DNA from: Epiperipatus broadwayi
Taxonomy: Eukaryota > Onychophora > Udeonychophora > Euonychophora > Peripatidae
NCBI GenBank assembly: GCA_028023455.1
Contig: JAQFVV010000073.1
Location: 246,001 to 310,000, forward strand
Direction of reading: 5' to 3'
Length of the DNA stretch: 64,000 nt
The notes below the pieces were generated by a model. That model saw only the letters and a program-made list of their open reading frames with translations, ran no database searches and was not told where the DNA came from. Shown in pieces: positions 38,201-51,886 of this stretch. How positions within the stretch are numbered: the first letter of the stretch is position 1; each line of letters starts with the position of its first letter. Made by a program: the position numbers and the translations under genes.

Positions 38201-39279
38201 ATGGCAACTTACTAAGTAAAAATAATCTAGTCAGCTGCATGGTAGTCATGTTATTTAAGCACCAACATGACTGTTTGCAAATAAGTGTTTTATTTATATT
38301 GAGATTTTTTTACCTCAATTGAGAATCAATCCAACAATTATTCGTTCCAAAATTTTCATTCTATCATTATGTAAAACATATAAGGGATAAACGCAATAGT
38401 GCATATATGGTATTAAAATATAGTACATCAATAAATAGCATTATATCATTATATTGTAAACAGATCTATAATGTGAGTGATGACATAGTACTCAAAATAA
38501 AATAAAAAAAGATATATTGGAAGATATATAAAATCCAAACAAAAAAAAAACTGAGATCAGTAAATTATATAAAAATTGATCAGATGTCATATCTATATAA
38601 ATGTGCAAATGAATCAATTTGGATTCAAAATCTTCTAAAATTTGTCACTTTCAGATCATTGGGATAACTACTATAAAAGAACAAACAATGAATGCTAGAT
38701 GTGTAAATGCATTAGTTTGCAATTTTAAATTCTAATTAAAGAAACAAAATCCAGAAATTGGGTGGAAATGTGTGGATATTATAGCAATGTACTATATAGT
38801 ATCAATTAATTATTTAAGTTCATACTAAATGACTAGAGTAGAATGGAAACTATACAATTTAAAATATTTGTAAAACTGATATTCAGTGAAAATTAAGAAT
38901 AATAAATTAACTAATAATATGAATCTAGTGAGGTAGATTAAATAATAAACTAAATATTGTCTATAGTTTATCATTGTAAAATATTTATTATGATAAAATA
39001 GTATTATGAATAGTGGGGTTATTAATTTGGACATAGTGCAAATTCTTTGGTTGTATATAAATCAATTTGAATTTTATAGATTAACAAGTTAATTCAAAAT
39101 GAATTTAAAATTAAGATAAAAATTTTTATACTCTTATTTGTTGTAGTGACATATAACAATTACCAAACACAATCAATATAGTCAATATGTACATTGCTAA
39201 TATTTCTTCGACTAAGAAATCTTTAACACCTATTCAACTAAGCATGCTTTAACACTTTGGTATTACAATCATAGTTATA
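35281..39279. other. AT-rich non-coding DNA
   Basis: No supported gene in 4 kb. A 105-codon open frame at 36798-37115 has no family signature. A small direct repeat GAGTTAAATTTATACTAA occurs at about 37521 and 37540. Confidence 0.5.
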
Positions 39280-39800
39280 ATATGGATAGGAATATTTTGG
39301 ATAGAGATTTTAAATATTTTATCTTACCACACTTATCAATTAAAAGCTTGTTTGAGCTATTGGTATGCTCTCTAAATTACATTTTTTTAAAATACAAGCT
39401 TACAAATGTTTTCTCTGGCTAAGCATTTATCACAAAGCTTGTTGAGCAATTGGCAAATGCTCATTGTTTATATCTTACAAGCTTAAGAGAAAAGGGTCAT
39501 GTGATCTATGACTTTTATTTTGATTATAAAAGCAATGTCACATTATATCTGACTTGCTTTATACATATATATGATCACTAGGTGGAGCTTACCAATAGCT
39601 CTAAACAAGCTTTGTTTTTATAAGTACTGAAAGAGATAGAATTTAAAATCTCTATTGTTATCCCTACCTCCAGACCAGCTGGTTTTAAGCTTATGACTCA
39701 TGTCAGTGGAGGCCTGGGAGTCTAGAAACTAGATCTAAAATACTAACTCAAGTCAGCACTTATAAAACACGTTTTTATCAATTTGAAGGGTTTATCGGAC
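39280..39800. mobile_element. Foldback element, diverged relative of the 414-bp ribozyme family
   Basis: Arms 39280-39375 and about 39570-39670 are reverse complements (GCTTGTTTGAGCTATTGGTA versus TACCAATAGCTCTAAACAAG). From 39560 onward the sequence shares ordered words with the minus strand of the 414-bp unit: TGATCA, TACCAA, CAAGC, CAGA-CAGCTG-TTT, AAGCT, TGTCAGTG, GAAACTAGATCTAAAA and TTTATCGG. It ends in CA and TA microsatellites. This is a second, older locus of the family. Confidence 0.65.
39667..39712 (-). ncRNA. Diverged hammerhead motif, core broken
   Basis: On the minus strand stem I is CCUCCA/UGGAGG and stem III is ACC/GGU with the same AGCU loop and a following C. Compared with the 18-kb copies, two stem I pairs and one stem III pair have changed from A-U to G-C on both sides. 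The core reads CUGACAUGA (two extra bases) and AAAA instead of GAAA, so this copy should not cleave. Confidence 0.55.
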
Positions 39801-40249
39801 ACACACACATATATATATATATAAGTGAACTTGCAATTAATATAAAACTAAAAAAAACATTATATGATTTCATTTTAGACAATATTTTTAAGAGCAAATA
39901 ATCTCTATTCTATTTCATTACTACTCATGAAGGTATTGAATTAGAAACTAGTCTGGAGATATAAAAAAATAGGATTGTATGTGAATTTAATTAGTGCTAG
40001 TATCTTTTGATTATTCAAGCATACAATAGATGGCATTATTATTATAAAAGAATAGACTATCTGTGCTTCTGAAAAATGAATATATCATTGTAAAATATAT
40101 ACACAAAAATTATGCTGTAGTGATCTTGCAAAATGTTTTCCATCCCCAATAACATATACATTATACTTTATAAAACAAAACGACATGCCTATGGTATATG
40201 ATATTAAATTATTTTAAAAAATCTATTATTCATGTGAAATTTCATAACT
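39801..40249. other. AT-rich DNA upstream of LINE fragment
   Basis: No endonuclease domain of the following LINE could be recognised. The words GAAACTAGTCTG and ACAATAGATGGCA resemble those repeated at 59520 and 59770. Confidence 0.4.
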
Positions 40250-42690
40250 ATTAAACACTAAAGTTGCTAAACAAGACAATCAATATTATATTACTGAAAT
40301 ATGGGATTTTCTTAATGGACATGTTATAAATATGAGCAAATCTATTTTTAGGTCACTAAAAAGAAAAATCAAGACTGGTTCTATGTGGCTTCTTAGCTTG
40401 GTGCAATAATATACCAAATTTAAAGATCAGAATCAATATAAAATTTGAAGACAGCAGTTCAATTAACATCAAAAAGACTAGTAAATATGATTGGTGTATT
40501 ACAACTACAAAGAAACATTAGACATAAGCTGACCATAGTCATTTCAGATCTTTTTTTAGTATAATAAAAGTAAAAAATACATGGACTTGAAAATCAATAT
40601 TGTATTTCTATTAAATCCATGGATAACACTCTAGTGGATGAAGTACATTGATAATTTTTTCAACAATAATAAAAGGATATCATTTTTAGTTATATATCCA
40701 TTCCATCAGCACACTTAGATTTGGGCAATAATATCCATTTTAATGCAGATTTATCAACTATCTGTATTCTTAAAAATGGAAAAGTTACAAGTTCTAAAAA
40801 AACTTTTCAGAAATAGTGGTCATAAATTAGTCTGAAATATTGCAATTTTATAAACATATAACTAATGATAAAGAAACTTCTAATGTTCAAATTTCTAAAA
40901 ATAAAGAAGAGACAAGATTTTAACAATTATCATAGAATATCCTTGCTATCGACTTCAGCAAAATTTTTTAAAGAATTTTATTAAATAGCTAGTTTTTAGT
41001 TTTAAATGAATGAGTTACTAAGATTTCAGTCTAATTTTAGAAAATCAAGAAGCATGGATTTTATTGCCAAAATTTACCAAAAAGTATCAGAAATAGGTGA
41101 TTTATATATTTCTTTTAATGATATGTTCAATTAACTTAGTTAATTGAGCAGATGAGATCAGCAGTACTGAGGAAATTGGCTATTGACCAATATTTATTTG
41201 TAATTATATAATTTCTACTTAATGGAGTGAGAGGAAATGTTAAATCTACAATGTAAAAGATGAAGCATTTGAAATAAAAAGTAATGTTAAACAAAGATGT
41301 ATACTTACTCCAATTTTGCATGTATTTTTTATGAAAGTGGTCTTTGAAACTGACTATAGATGGCTTGATAAATTTGACATTAAAATAAGACACATATTTG
41401 ATGATTATAATTTATTATTTGAATCATTTAAAAGCAAAAACAAGAATTTATATTATGGCTTTTGAATTTACAATAAGTTTCTAATCATGCTATCCTTGCC
41501 AATTCAAATAGAATTCTGTAGAATGTATGTAATATTTTAACACAATCTATAAAAGCTCCATTAGAAATTAATGTTCAAAACCAAAAATTCTTTACCTCAG
41601 TCACTAAGGGGGAAAATATTTACATTCGTGATTATGGATTTGAGCTGATTTAAATGTTTTTATTATTTTTAGTCAGAAAGATGGGTTTAAACTATTCAAA
41701 CATCACATGATCACCATTTCTTATGCTTACAAAAGCTGTTAAAACAATAACAACTCTCTACCTGCAGTGATGTCACCAAGTGCAGGCCACAGTAGTCCAT
41801 GGATTCTGAAATATTTGCGCATCAAAATCCTATCTAATTTCTACACATTCAATATCCCCAGATTAGTTTATTGATTGTGGCCTTAACACATGAGGAGCCT
41901 TGAATCTGAGTGCATTGCATCTAGATCTTTAATATCTAATGCAATACTCAAAAAGCCACCTTTTACTTTTTTAGATAACTATAAAGCATTAGATTGATGC
42001 AGTACTCTTATATCCAAGGCTTCTCACTGATGAAAGTCATAAGTTACAGGAGGTATTGAAAGAATAAATACTAGATAGACCTTTTGATGCATAAACCTTC
42101 TCATATCCATTAATTACTATGGCTTGCACTAGGTGCTGTATATAGAGAAACGCTACTGTTTTAAGATGGATTTATATATTGAGTTGCTGCAAAGAATTTA
42201 ATGTACTATTATTGTTTTCAATACATTAAAAGATACATTATTTCATTACAATGAAATTATTACTGTAATTAAATTAGCTACATATTAAGCTGTTAATTAT
42301 TCAATTTATTGTACTGCACTGAGATACACACTGTTTATCAATATAAACATAAAGGCATTAGAAACATTTCATTTAAGAATATACTATAAAATTCTAAAAA
42401 TACAATAAAATCATAGTATCAGATATGTTCCTCAGCTTTCTGTATGTAATACTATAGAGTCTACTACTGAAAGATCATATCTTTTTGGATTGGATATTTG
42501 AAATAAATGAATGATCCAAGATTATTTTAAAATTTACTGTATGATATTGTTGAGTACAGTTTTCTATAAAAAAGGCTGATATTTTTTCCATTATAAAGAT
42601 TATCTCAAAGATATTTTTACTGAAAAGATATAGCTAAGAATACAATACAATGAAGAGTTATATTTAAGCAAAGTGAATGCCATTGTAACA
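40250..42690 (+). pseudogene. Decayed LINE reverse transcriptase, interrupted by a TIR element
   Basis: Many stops and frameshifts, but the motifs are in order. QDWF-like (about 40370) and NNYHRISLLST at 40922 correspond to the NYRGISLLS block. SNFRKSRSMDFIA at 41030 corresponds to GFRKGRGT-D-IF. DLYISFND corresponds to the LYISFVDLTKAFD block. SNVKQRCILTPIL at 41280 corresponds to GVKQGCVLAPTLF. IFDDYNLLFE at 41394 is the catalytic FADD box. After the inserted element (41695-42166), KALETFHLRIYYKILKI at 42351 matches the LERFHQRCLRKIL region, and YKDYLKDI at 42592 matches the RFKDxLK region. The endonuclease and 3' tail are not visible. The clade (RTE-like versus Jockey-like) is not resolved. 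It is dead and old. Confidence 0.7.
41695..42166. mobile_element. TIR/MITE element inserted in the LINE (family M, copy 1)
   Basis: Imperfect inverted ends (CCAAGTGCAGGCCACAGTAG versus the reverse complement of the 42115-42160 end) lie between LINE RT and LINE C-terminal homology. It opens with ATCACATGATCACCATTTCT and carries TCTCACTGATGAAAG, both shared with copies at 45948, 56140 and 60104. Confidence 0.6.
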
Positions 42691-43181
42691 TAGCACGTAA
42701 ACAGAGTAATAAATCAGTGAGATCTATGGGTGGACATATTTATGATTCACAAATTGATTGTATATCATCATGGAATTTATCTCTAATATATTATTATTGT
42801 CTTTCTATACTAATTTCTAAAACTAATAAAAGTTTTCTGCAGTTTAGAGCACTTGTAGAGTGATGGATTCAAAAGATAAATGATCATGAATCAAAGATCA
42901 ATCTATTACATGATATTTTTGAACATCACATGACATCCTGAGTAACTGTTCATTCAACTATGTGGTCCACTGTTAATCTTAGTATAATCTGCAGGATTTA
43001 AGAGCTGAAGATTCACTATCTATTTGGTGCTCTGACATCACTTGATATCCTGAGTAATAACCATTCAAATACTTTGAATTTTTATTTAATAATTAGCAAT
43101 CATTTAAATGCTTATTGAAAACTCATTATAAGTAAATAACTTCTGAAGAATACTACTTGTATAACTAAATGTATATATTTA
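42691..43181. other. Non-coding DNA with short direct repeat
   Basis: A word near GACATCACWTGAYATCCTGAGTAA occurs twice in variant form, at about 42920 and 43032. No gene is supported. Confidence 0.4.
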
Positions 43182-43470
43182 TAAAGTAGTTTTTCAGGTT
43201 AAACCGTGTATTATTTTTGCTTACTTCCCAAATTTTCGATGAGATAACATCTGCTATTGTCAAGGTTAACTTTTCAAAGAAAAAACCGTTAAGATCTCAA
43301 ATAGTAACGAGATTGAGATAAAGAATGGGATTAAGTGTGAATTTGTTGAGCATTTAGAATATGTGAATTAACAAAATGAAAAGTTAACCTTGGCAATGGC
43401 AGATACTATTTTGTCAATATGTTGGGAAATAAGCAAAAATAGTACACATTTTAATCCCAAAACTACTTTA
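43182..43470. mobile_element. TIR element, 289 bp
   Basis: Terminal arms of about 93 bases (43182-43275 and 43378-43470) are imperfect reverse complements: TAAAGTAGTTTT ends, inner CAAGGTTAACTTTTC / GAAAAGTTAACCTTG. The central 100 bases have no coding capacity. Probably a non-autonomous DNA transposon. Confidence 0.8.
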
Positions 43471-44898
43471 TTTACGTCATATAACCATGAAAACATTATA
43501 TATATTATTCATATAATTTAATTATTGATTAGTCATTAAAATATCACGTATTAATTGCAACTTTTTAAAATTAGAGAATAAAAAAGGTAAAGAATATCTA
43601 GAAATTTGGAAAATAAAAGTTAGATAATAGATTAAAAATTAAAACTGTATTCTTAAAAAATCGATAAAGTTTTCTGAAATAGAACTTTGTGACAAGGTTG
43701 TAAGTAAGATAATTTTCTTGAAGAACGGCTTTAGAAAGTTGATGTGTCAAAAAACAGTGTGATGCTTAGACATATTATTTACATTTCTAAAGTAGACTAA
43801 AATAATTCGTGGCTACTGTGAGATAAAAGTAAATATTAAAGATTAGTTTATTATAAAGTATGTCTCTTGTTAATAAGCTCCAAAATTGAAAAACAAACAA
43901 TAAAAGTGCATTTATAATAGAAGAATAAATATCTGAAGGCTTATAATAGAATTAAACAAATAGTAATTATATAATAACATCAAAATGAAAGTAAAAGTTT
44001 TATATATTAAGTTTTTAAAATATAAATCAATTTATTAAAAAAGTCGTATTTAAAAGTATCAATATCAGTTAATAAATTGTGATGTCATCATTAGGTAGTA
44101 CTTTAGAACAGAGGAAAAATACCCACAGCTGAAAGTTGCAGGATCTGATTCTCAGCTAACAAAGTTTAAAAAAAAATTAGTTTAGACTAACTGCATAAAA
44201 TTGTTAATTACTTAATATGCCACCAGGCTGCTTATTATTGAATTATTCTGTTTTTACTATTCTGTTATAACAATTCCTTCTTCAATAGCTACTATTTTTT
44301 GCTTTGTCTTTCAAATACTGAACTTATAATTATTCCCTTGTTTAAAATCACTTATTTTTTATTTTTCACAGTTACTTCTAATATATTCTTATAATTTGTA
44401 TACAGTACATTGAAAAATATGTCTAATCCCTCTTTCTTAATGTTTTCAGTATATATACAGTATATCGCTTATATTCTTTTATATTTTACACAATTCGTTT
44501 TTAAATTTGTCTCAAAATAACGTCTTTAAAATCTTAACAGTAGTACAGGTATTCAGGTTTACCTCTTGCCCAGAATAATACTATCTTATATTTATTTATA
44601 ATCATGTAATTCTTCTTTATGTTTGTAATTCTAGCTTTCCTTCTCAATTTACCATGTATACATAATTGTCACTGTAAACATTGTACTTGTTTAATAAATA
44701 TTTGGAGAAAAAATCTGTCCTTTTTTTTTTTTATTTCTCTCAATTGTTTAAGTTTACAAATTCCACAAATCTACCCTTAAAAATATATTTAATTAGTTTT
44801 TAAATTTCTAATTTATATATCTTGTTTGTTTTTCATTTATTAAAATTCTGTTCTCTTATAGTAACAATCTTTACTTTAATTTCAGTTGCATTATTTTC
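43471..44898. other. AT-rich non-coding DNA
   Basis: No supported gene. A weak B-box-like GGATCTGATTC at about 44140 could belong to a decayed SINE but lacks a convincing A box. Confidence 0.45.
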
Positions 44899-45816
<918 letters not shown>

Positions 45817-45947
45817 AAATCCATATGAATGAGTGATTGTTTGTCTGTAGTGTTGTCACATGTCAAATTTAAAACCGATTAAAAAAACTTATGTTTACCC
45901 ATAATGCTATGCAAAGGAAGTAATTCTGTCATTAATATAATTTTTAT
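45817..45947. other. Short non-coding spacer
   Basis: Nothing recognised. Confidence 0.5.
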
Positions 45948-46440
45948 TAAACAAGGCAAAACTCTCCATTCAGTAGTGCTACCCTGTGCCAACCAGAGTA
46001 ATCAATGGATGCCAGAAGGCTTGTGCATAAAATCCCTATCTAGTGCCTACTCACCCAATATCCCCAAACTAATTTCTGGCTTGTGGCTTTTGTCAGTGAG
46101 GAGTCTTGGATTTGAGAGCACCACACCTAGACCTTAGGATCTAATGCAACCATCCAGCAGCCACCTTTTATCTCTACTTAACTACAAGACTATGAAAATG
46201 AAATTGAAAACACAATAATATTTTCAATCTAAATTCAACTGCTTATATTGTCATATGGGTCTGAATTCAGGTCTGCACCCATACATTTTGGTGTCTTTGG
46301 CTCTTTAACAAATATAGCAACCATTATCCTATTAAGCAGGATTGGTGTTAACCCACTAAACATCACATGATCACTATTTATTATACTAGCACATTTTACA
46401 AAGTCAACAAAAATTGTTAAAGCCACCACTTTAAAAAAAA
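45948..46440. mobile_element. TIR/MITE family M, copy 2
   Basis: GGCAAAACTCTCCATTCAG, TGCCAACCAGAGTAATCAAT and CACCCAATATCCCCA match copies at 41695, 56187 and 60104. AACATCACATGATCACTATT lies at the other end (46362). A 77-codon frame at 45904-46137 and an antisense frame at 46235-46429 are repeat sequence. Confidence 0.65.
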
Positions 46441-48445
46441 AAAAAAACTATTCCAAAATGATGGTCTTTCCATAAGCCAGGTACATTGGCAACCATAATA
46501 CTGTCCAATTCACATATCAAATATAACAGGTATATTTAAAAATTTAAATTTAAATTTAGCTTTATTAATATCTTTCTGAATACATTTTAAAATGTACCAA
46601 ATAGGCTGAGTTGTTCCAAATATTTTCAATTATGAATTTTTCACTTTTATTTATATAACATTAAAATCTTTTAGTTAATTTACATTAAATATTAAAAGTA
46701 ATTTGTTAAAGTAATCAATGGCATTTTCAATGGCCAGATACATCCGAAAAATAGATAAAATTTCTGTGAGTTTCTAATTTGGACAAATGTGACAGTATGG
46801 GTCAAAAACATTATATATAGACTGCTTCATCTCAATATTAAAAGCTTGATTTGCCTCATGAGGAATTGTCAGGAAACATTTTAACCTTTTTTCATCCTTT
46901 ATATAAAATGATTCATGCCTTCTCTTAATTAAATATTAATCAAATAATTAGATATTTTGGAGATTATGTAATATTTAATCAAAGGAAATGCCAGGCTGAC
47001 CTTTTTTCCAAGACTCTCAGTTTTTGTCTATTATTTTATTAATGCACTGATCCATGCAGAATGGTAATTGAAGGGCTAGTTTTTTAGACAATTTTGGTCA
47101 GATTTAGCCTTTAAATTCATCACCCACTATCATTACTTAATTATTGCATAAAACTCAAGGCATGACTATTTATTTAAAATTTTGACCGGTGCATTAACCT
47201 CCACTAACAATATCTACAAACTCAGCATCTGATTTTGGCCCATTTTCTTATGATTTGCATTTATTTTCACCTTAAAATTATTGCAAACTCAATAATCTTA
47301 TTTATAGTTATTGTTTCAATGTAGTTTCTTCCTTCTCTTTCTCAATTAATACCAATTCTGGGTGCCTTTATTTAGATCTACCTATAATGCTTTATATGTT
47401 CTTTGTGTAACCTATGCAGCCATACTGAAATAATTTTATTTTTGAAAATTTTGAAGAATATTTAATGCATATTCACAAACCCTCTCCATCTGTAAATCCT
47501 TATTTATATATAAAGGAGTTAAACTGTATTTCAAGAAAATAAAAAAAGTTTGATTTATATTTATTCCATTGTTACTTTTTATCTATGAAAGTTGTCAATA
47601 CAAATTATTTTAATGCTTATATAAAGCAAAAAGATAGGCCTTTTCTATTTAATTAGAATTATTGTAACTGTTAAGCACAGCATATATTTTGCAAATGGTT
47701 TTGATAGAGAAGATGATATATCTGCTACTATATAAAAGTATCAAACCAATTGCATTAAAAAGATATGACATAGAAAGTAAAAAAAAACAACTGATCTCCA
47801 GGATGTAGAGAAGCTTAATGTAGCAAACAGTTTGACAATTGATTAATTATTGCCTATGAAAGCAAAATAGAATTTTACCTACCAATAATTATCTCTAGTA
47901 AATTTTATAATTATTCTGCCAAGAATCAATATTGCAATATTGGTTGTATTATATAAAATCTATATAAACAAAATATTTTCTGTTCATATGTAAAGTTTAA
48001 ATTTTAAATCTAAAATCTTGTCTGATAAAGACTATAAGCCAAGGATGTGAATGTAATAGTATTACGATTTTGTAGCTCCTGGTTTCACAAATTCACATTA
48101 GATAGCTCTGGAGTAGAACAAAGAGATTACTCTTAAAACAAAATCATACCCGTATAAAATTATTCAATGTAGTCCAGATGAAAAAGTAGCCTAAATTTTA
48201 AATGTTTTTTTAAATGTAAATTTCATTAAACAAGTTGTTGTGGTAAAAAAAATATTTTGAACTTTGGTAGATTCTACTAGAAAGATTATTAGCTATGCAA
48301 GTAAAAATAATAATAATGGGAAATTTTTACTTGAAAAAAAAAAACGTGTGTCAGAAGCTAATATTAGGAAATATTTTTGGAGTTTATAATGAGAAAGAAA
48401 ACATTATATAAGTTATTAGAAATTTTAAGATTAATTGAATAATAT
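46441..48445. other. AT-rich non-coding DNA
   Basis: Nothing supported in 2 kb. Confidence 0.5.
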
Positions 48446-48860
48446 ATATAAATATTAAACATTAAATCACCCCACATGGTTAAGAAATCCAGTACTGCCC
48501 TCTGTGAACTAATATATAATTATGTTAGAGTTCGTATTCCAAAATAGCCAGATCAAAATGATACCACTTTGACCTGTCTGCTATATGATGTTATATATTG
48601 AAATACGAACAAACTCAAACAAAGAACTTGAAATTTTAGCAAGCAATGATCTTAACTTTTTGCTACAAACATGTTTTACTATAATTATATAAAGACAAAC
48701 TAAACTTTAGTAATTTTAATTTTTAAACTACCTAACACAAATGTATATAAAATAATCCCAGTGCATAATGCTATACTGAAATAAATATACAAATATTAAG
48801 CATTAAATCACCCCACATGGTTAAAAAATCCAGTACTGCCCTCTGTGAATTAATATATAT
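48446..48860. repeat. Pair of 70-bp direct repeats flanking a short hairpin
   Basis: 48446-48518 and 48789-48860 share CATTAAATCACCCCACATGG and CCAGTACTGCCCTCTGTGAA with few changes. Between them, GAGTTCGTATTCCAA (48529) and TTGAAATACGAACAAACTC (48599) form a hairpin. After the second copy, GGCAGTACTGGAT at 48885 is inverted relative to ATCCAGTACTGCC across a TA run. The element type is not identified. Confidence 0.6.
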
Positions 48861-50261
48861 ATATATATATATATATTCATATAAGGCAGTACTGGATATT
48901 TATGATTTCATCATATGTATGTTTATATCATATGTATATATATATATATAATACAATGATTAAACAACAATGATGAAATCATAAGTATTTGATAGATTGA
49001 TTAAGTTTATATACTATAATATTTGACTATCTATATAATTTTCTTCAGCATTGTAATTATTTATTACAGTATATGATAATGGAATAAATAAATAAATAAA
49101 AGCAAGGAAATGTAAATGAGGCATGGCATATAGATCCTATAGATTCTAACCTGAAAACAGTACAATTTTGAACAGAGAGTTGCATTGTATAATTCCTATT
49201 TTATGTTAATTTTTTCATCAATCTTCTCAGAAATGTTATAGAAAATGAGGGATAAATTCCACCCTATAATTTATTAGTTTAAAAATCCATATTTTTGGTT
49301 TTGATCACTTAAAACATATGATTATTATCACATTTCAGTTTTAAAAATGGGGGGTTTGAAAATACATGTTATTCATTTAAATGTATTTTTCTTACTCTTT
49401 CTTTAACCAAAATGGCAGTCTTTTACCAATAAGGTGATAATTTCAATAAATTTTATTAATTTTTTTATATTATGTCTTACACTCTTATAAATCATATAAT
49501 TTACATGAATAAAAATAACACAAAGAAAATTTTTTTAATATAAATTGTAATAATAAATATTTAATAATCTAAAGTAACAAACATATTTTTTTATTTATTT
49601 TAGATACCAAATAGGGATATTAATTTTATAAAAAAATTTAATATTGATGTGTATACTTTTTAATATAAAATTATTTATATGCTATAATATGTAGACACAT
49701 CACATATTGATCACATTATTAATCCGTAGCCAATATGAATTGCCATTCTCTATTAACTATACTTAAAATTTTTTAAAACAATAATAATAATAATATAGAC
49801 TTTTTTTTATTATAAATAGTTTCCAACTTTTATACAAACCTAATAGTTCCAATGTATATGTGTATTGAATTAAATATTTCCATGGCTTGTTATTGTAATA
49901 AAAAATAGACATGATATCATAGTCATATAAACACCGACAAATGTTACCTTTGATGTTGACAAGAAATGATGAATTACTATAAATTGACAATCCCTTATCC
50001 TAAACAAATTTTCTCATTTACATGTAATTGTTTTTTTGTTGGAGTTTTTGTGAAATATAATGGATGCTTTTACATTAAACCCATGTCCTTATATGGATTT
50101 AAACCAAGAAAGCTACTTATTATAGGCATGATAATATGAAAGAATAACATATTTCTTGACATTTCAAATTATATTTTAAACTTCTACAGAGAGTTGTATA
50201 TGTTGATTTAAATATTTTTGTGGATTGTTATAATAAAAATAGAAATAAGAAGATTATGTTC
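48861..50261. other. AT-rich non-coding DNA
   Basis: TA microsatellites at 48853-48876 and 48935-48952; no gene supported. Confidence 0.5.
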
Positions 50262-50345
50262 ATGTAAACAGAGACAGTGTGGATAGATGGAGGGTGCTTG
50301 TGAATCTGAGTTCAAATGCCCTATACTTACAATTAAGCTTCAGGT
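50262..50345 (+). repeat. tRNA-derived SINE-like repeat, second family
   Basis: GTGTGGATAGATGGAGGGTG (A-box-like) and GAGTTCAAATGCC (B-box-like) are followed by CTATACTTACAATTAAGCTTC. Related copies are at 4130 and, truncated, at 50796. Confidence 0.5.
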
Positions 50346-50600
50346 TTGTGAAGAGCACCTGGTTTTCAAATATTTACATATGTAGCTTGTATCTTGCCCA
50401 TTCCTCTTCTATGTATTTTAATGGAAAATGTCCTATACATGAGGGGTCAGAGTGACTTTTGATTCAACATGGGCATGGCAATAATATTGGCATCAGGATG
50501 GGATTTGGGTTTTCATCATCAGATTTTTAATGATATGGATGTCTGAAAAGTTGGAGTGGATTGAAGCCTGTCCATTAAAGTATGAAGATTTACCATCTTA
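50346..50600. other. Richer non-coding patch
   Basis: Less AT-rich, possibly the body of the preceding repeat. No open frame or second copy recognised. Confidence 0.35.
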
Positions 50601-50758
50601 ATATAAACTGAGCACTGATTATATATATATATATATATATATATATCTGTGCTCAGTTTATATTAATATGGTATATATATATATGGGAGATAATAATCTG
50701 GATCAACTTATGAGTGCTGGTTTAGCATGAAATACATATATTGGTGATTATTTATCAT
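50601..50758. repeat. Palindrome around (TA)n and dispersed repeat
   Basis: AATATAAACTGAGCAC and GTGCTCAGTTTATATTAATA form long complementary arms across a TA run. The segment 50648-50758 is the inverted relative of 14752-14871. Confidence 0.7.
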
Positions 50759-50795
50759 TTATACATGTGTGTGGTTATATGTATAAGTTGTATGA

Positions 50796-51034
<239 letters not shown>

Positions 51035-51886
51035 GACCATGCAACCATATTTATTTATTAGATAGATGTTGAATAATAAAATAAATAAAGATAAAGAGCA
51101 GGTAATAGAACAAAATATAAAACCAATTCATTAACAAACGAAATATAAAATAAAATGTAATAATAATTTAAGTTCTCAGCATTTATGATAAATTCTCACA
51201 ATGCTAATTAAGGAAGCTTGATCTTGATTTCCGTTTTATTAACTTTATGACTGGTTGAACATAATTATTTCATCTTTTGGCCAATTTACCCCTAGTGAAT
51301 TTTTTTGTAAGTATTATACGTTAAAATGGTGTAAAATGGTATATTTTAGTATAATATTTTTTTTCCAAAAAATTCTGTTCTAAAAGGCGGGAAATTCAAA
51401 ATTCCCACACTTACAATATACTTAAGTCCCATCCTGACATCTTCATCCATTGTCTGTTGCCAAAACTGTAAAACGTCTGACATTTTATGATATTGTAATT
51501 TCAAATAATGCAAAAATGTTTATTTGCAAATTTATTAAGTTTTTATATAATTTTTTAAAAAATAATGTGAACTATATTTATTAGATATCAGAAATAAAAA
51601 TTATTAATAACTTATTTTGACTTGAAATACTTTATTTTCAATACTATAACATTATATTAGCAGCTAACATAAATATGGTCTGAAGCAAATTAGAAAAATA
51701 GCGTTGACATAAACAATCTACTTAATTTACAAGTAAGAAAATATCACAATTTTGCAATAAATATTTAAAACATTTAAACATTTAAAGCATAATTTGTTAG
51801 ATGCAAAAGAAATAAATAATTATTTGTTTCAAATGTTTAAAAATAATAAAAATTAAAAAATATTTCATTGATTTCATAAAGTGCAA
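51035..51886. other. AT-rich non-coding DNA
   Basis: Nothing supported. Confidence 0.5.

Noticed and set aside
41136-41393. 85-codon antisense frame
   Set aside because: It is antisense to the LINE reverse-transcriptase pseudogene, which explains the sequence.
42026-42060. CTGATGAAAG words in family M copies (about 42028, 60167) as ribozyme cores
   Set aside because: No stem II plus GAAA at the right distance and no stem I pairing.
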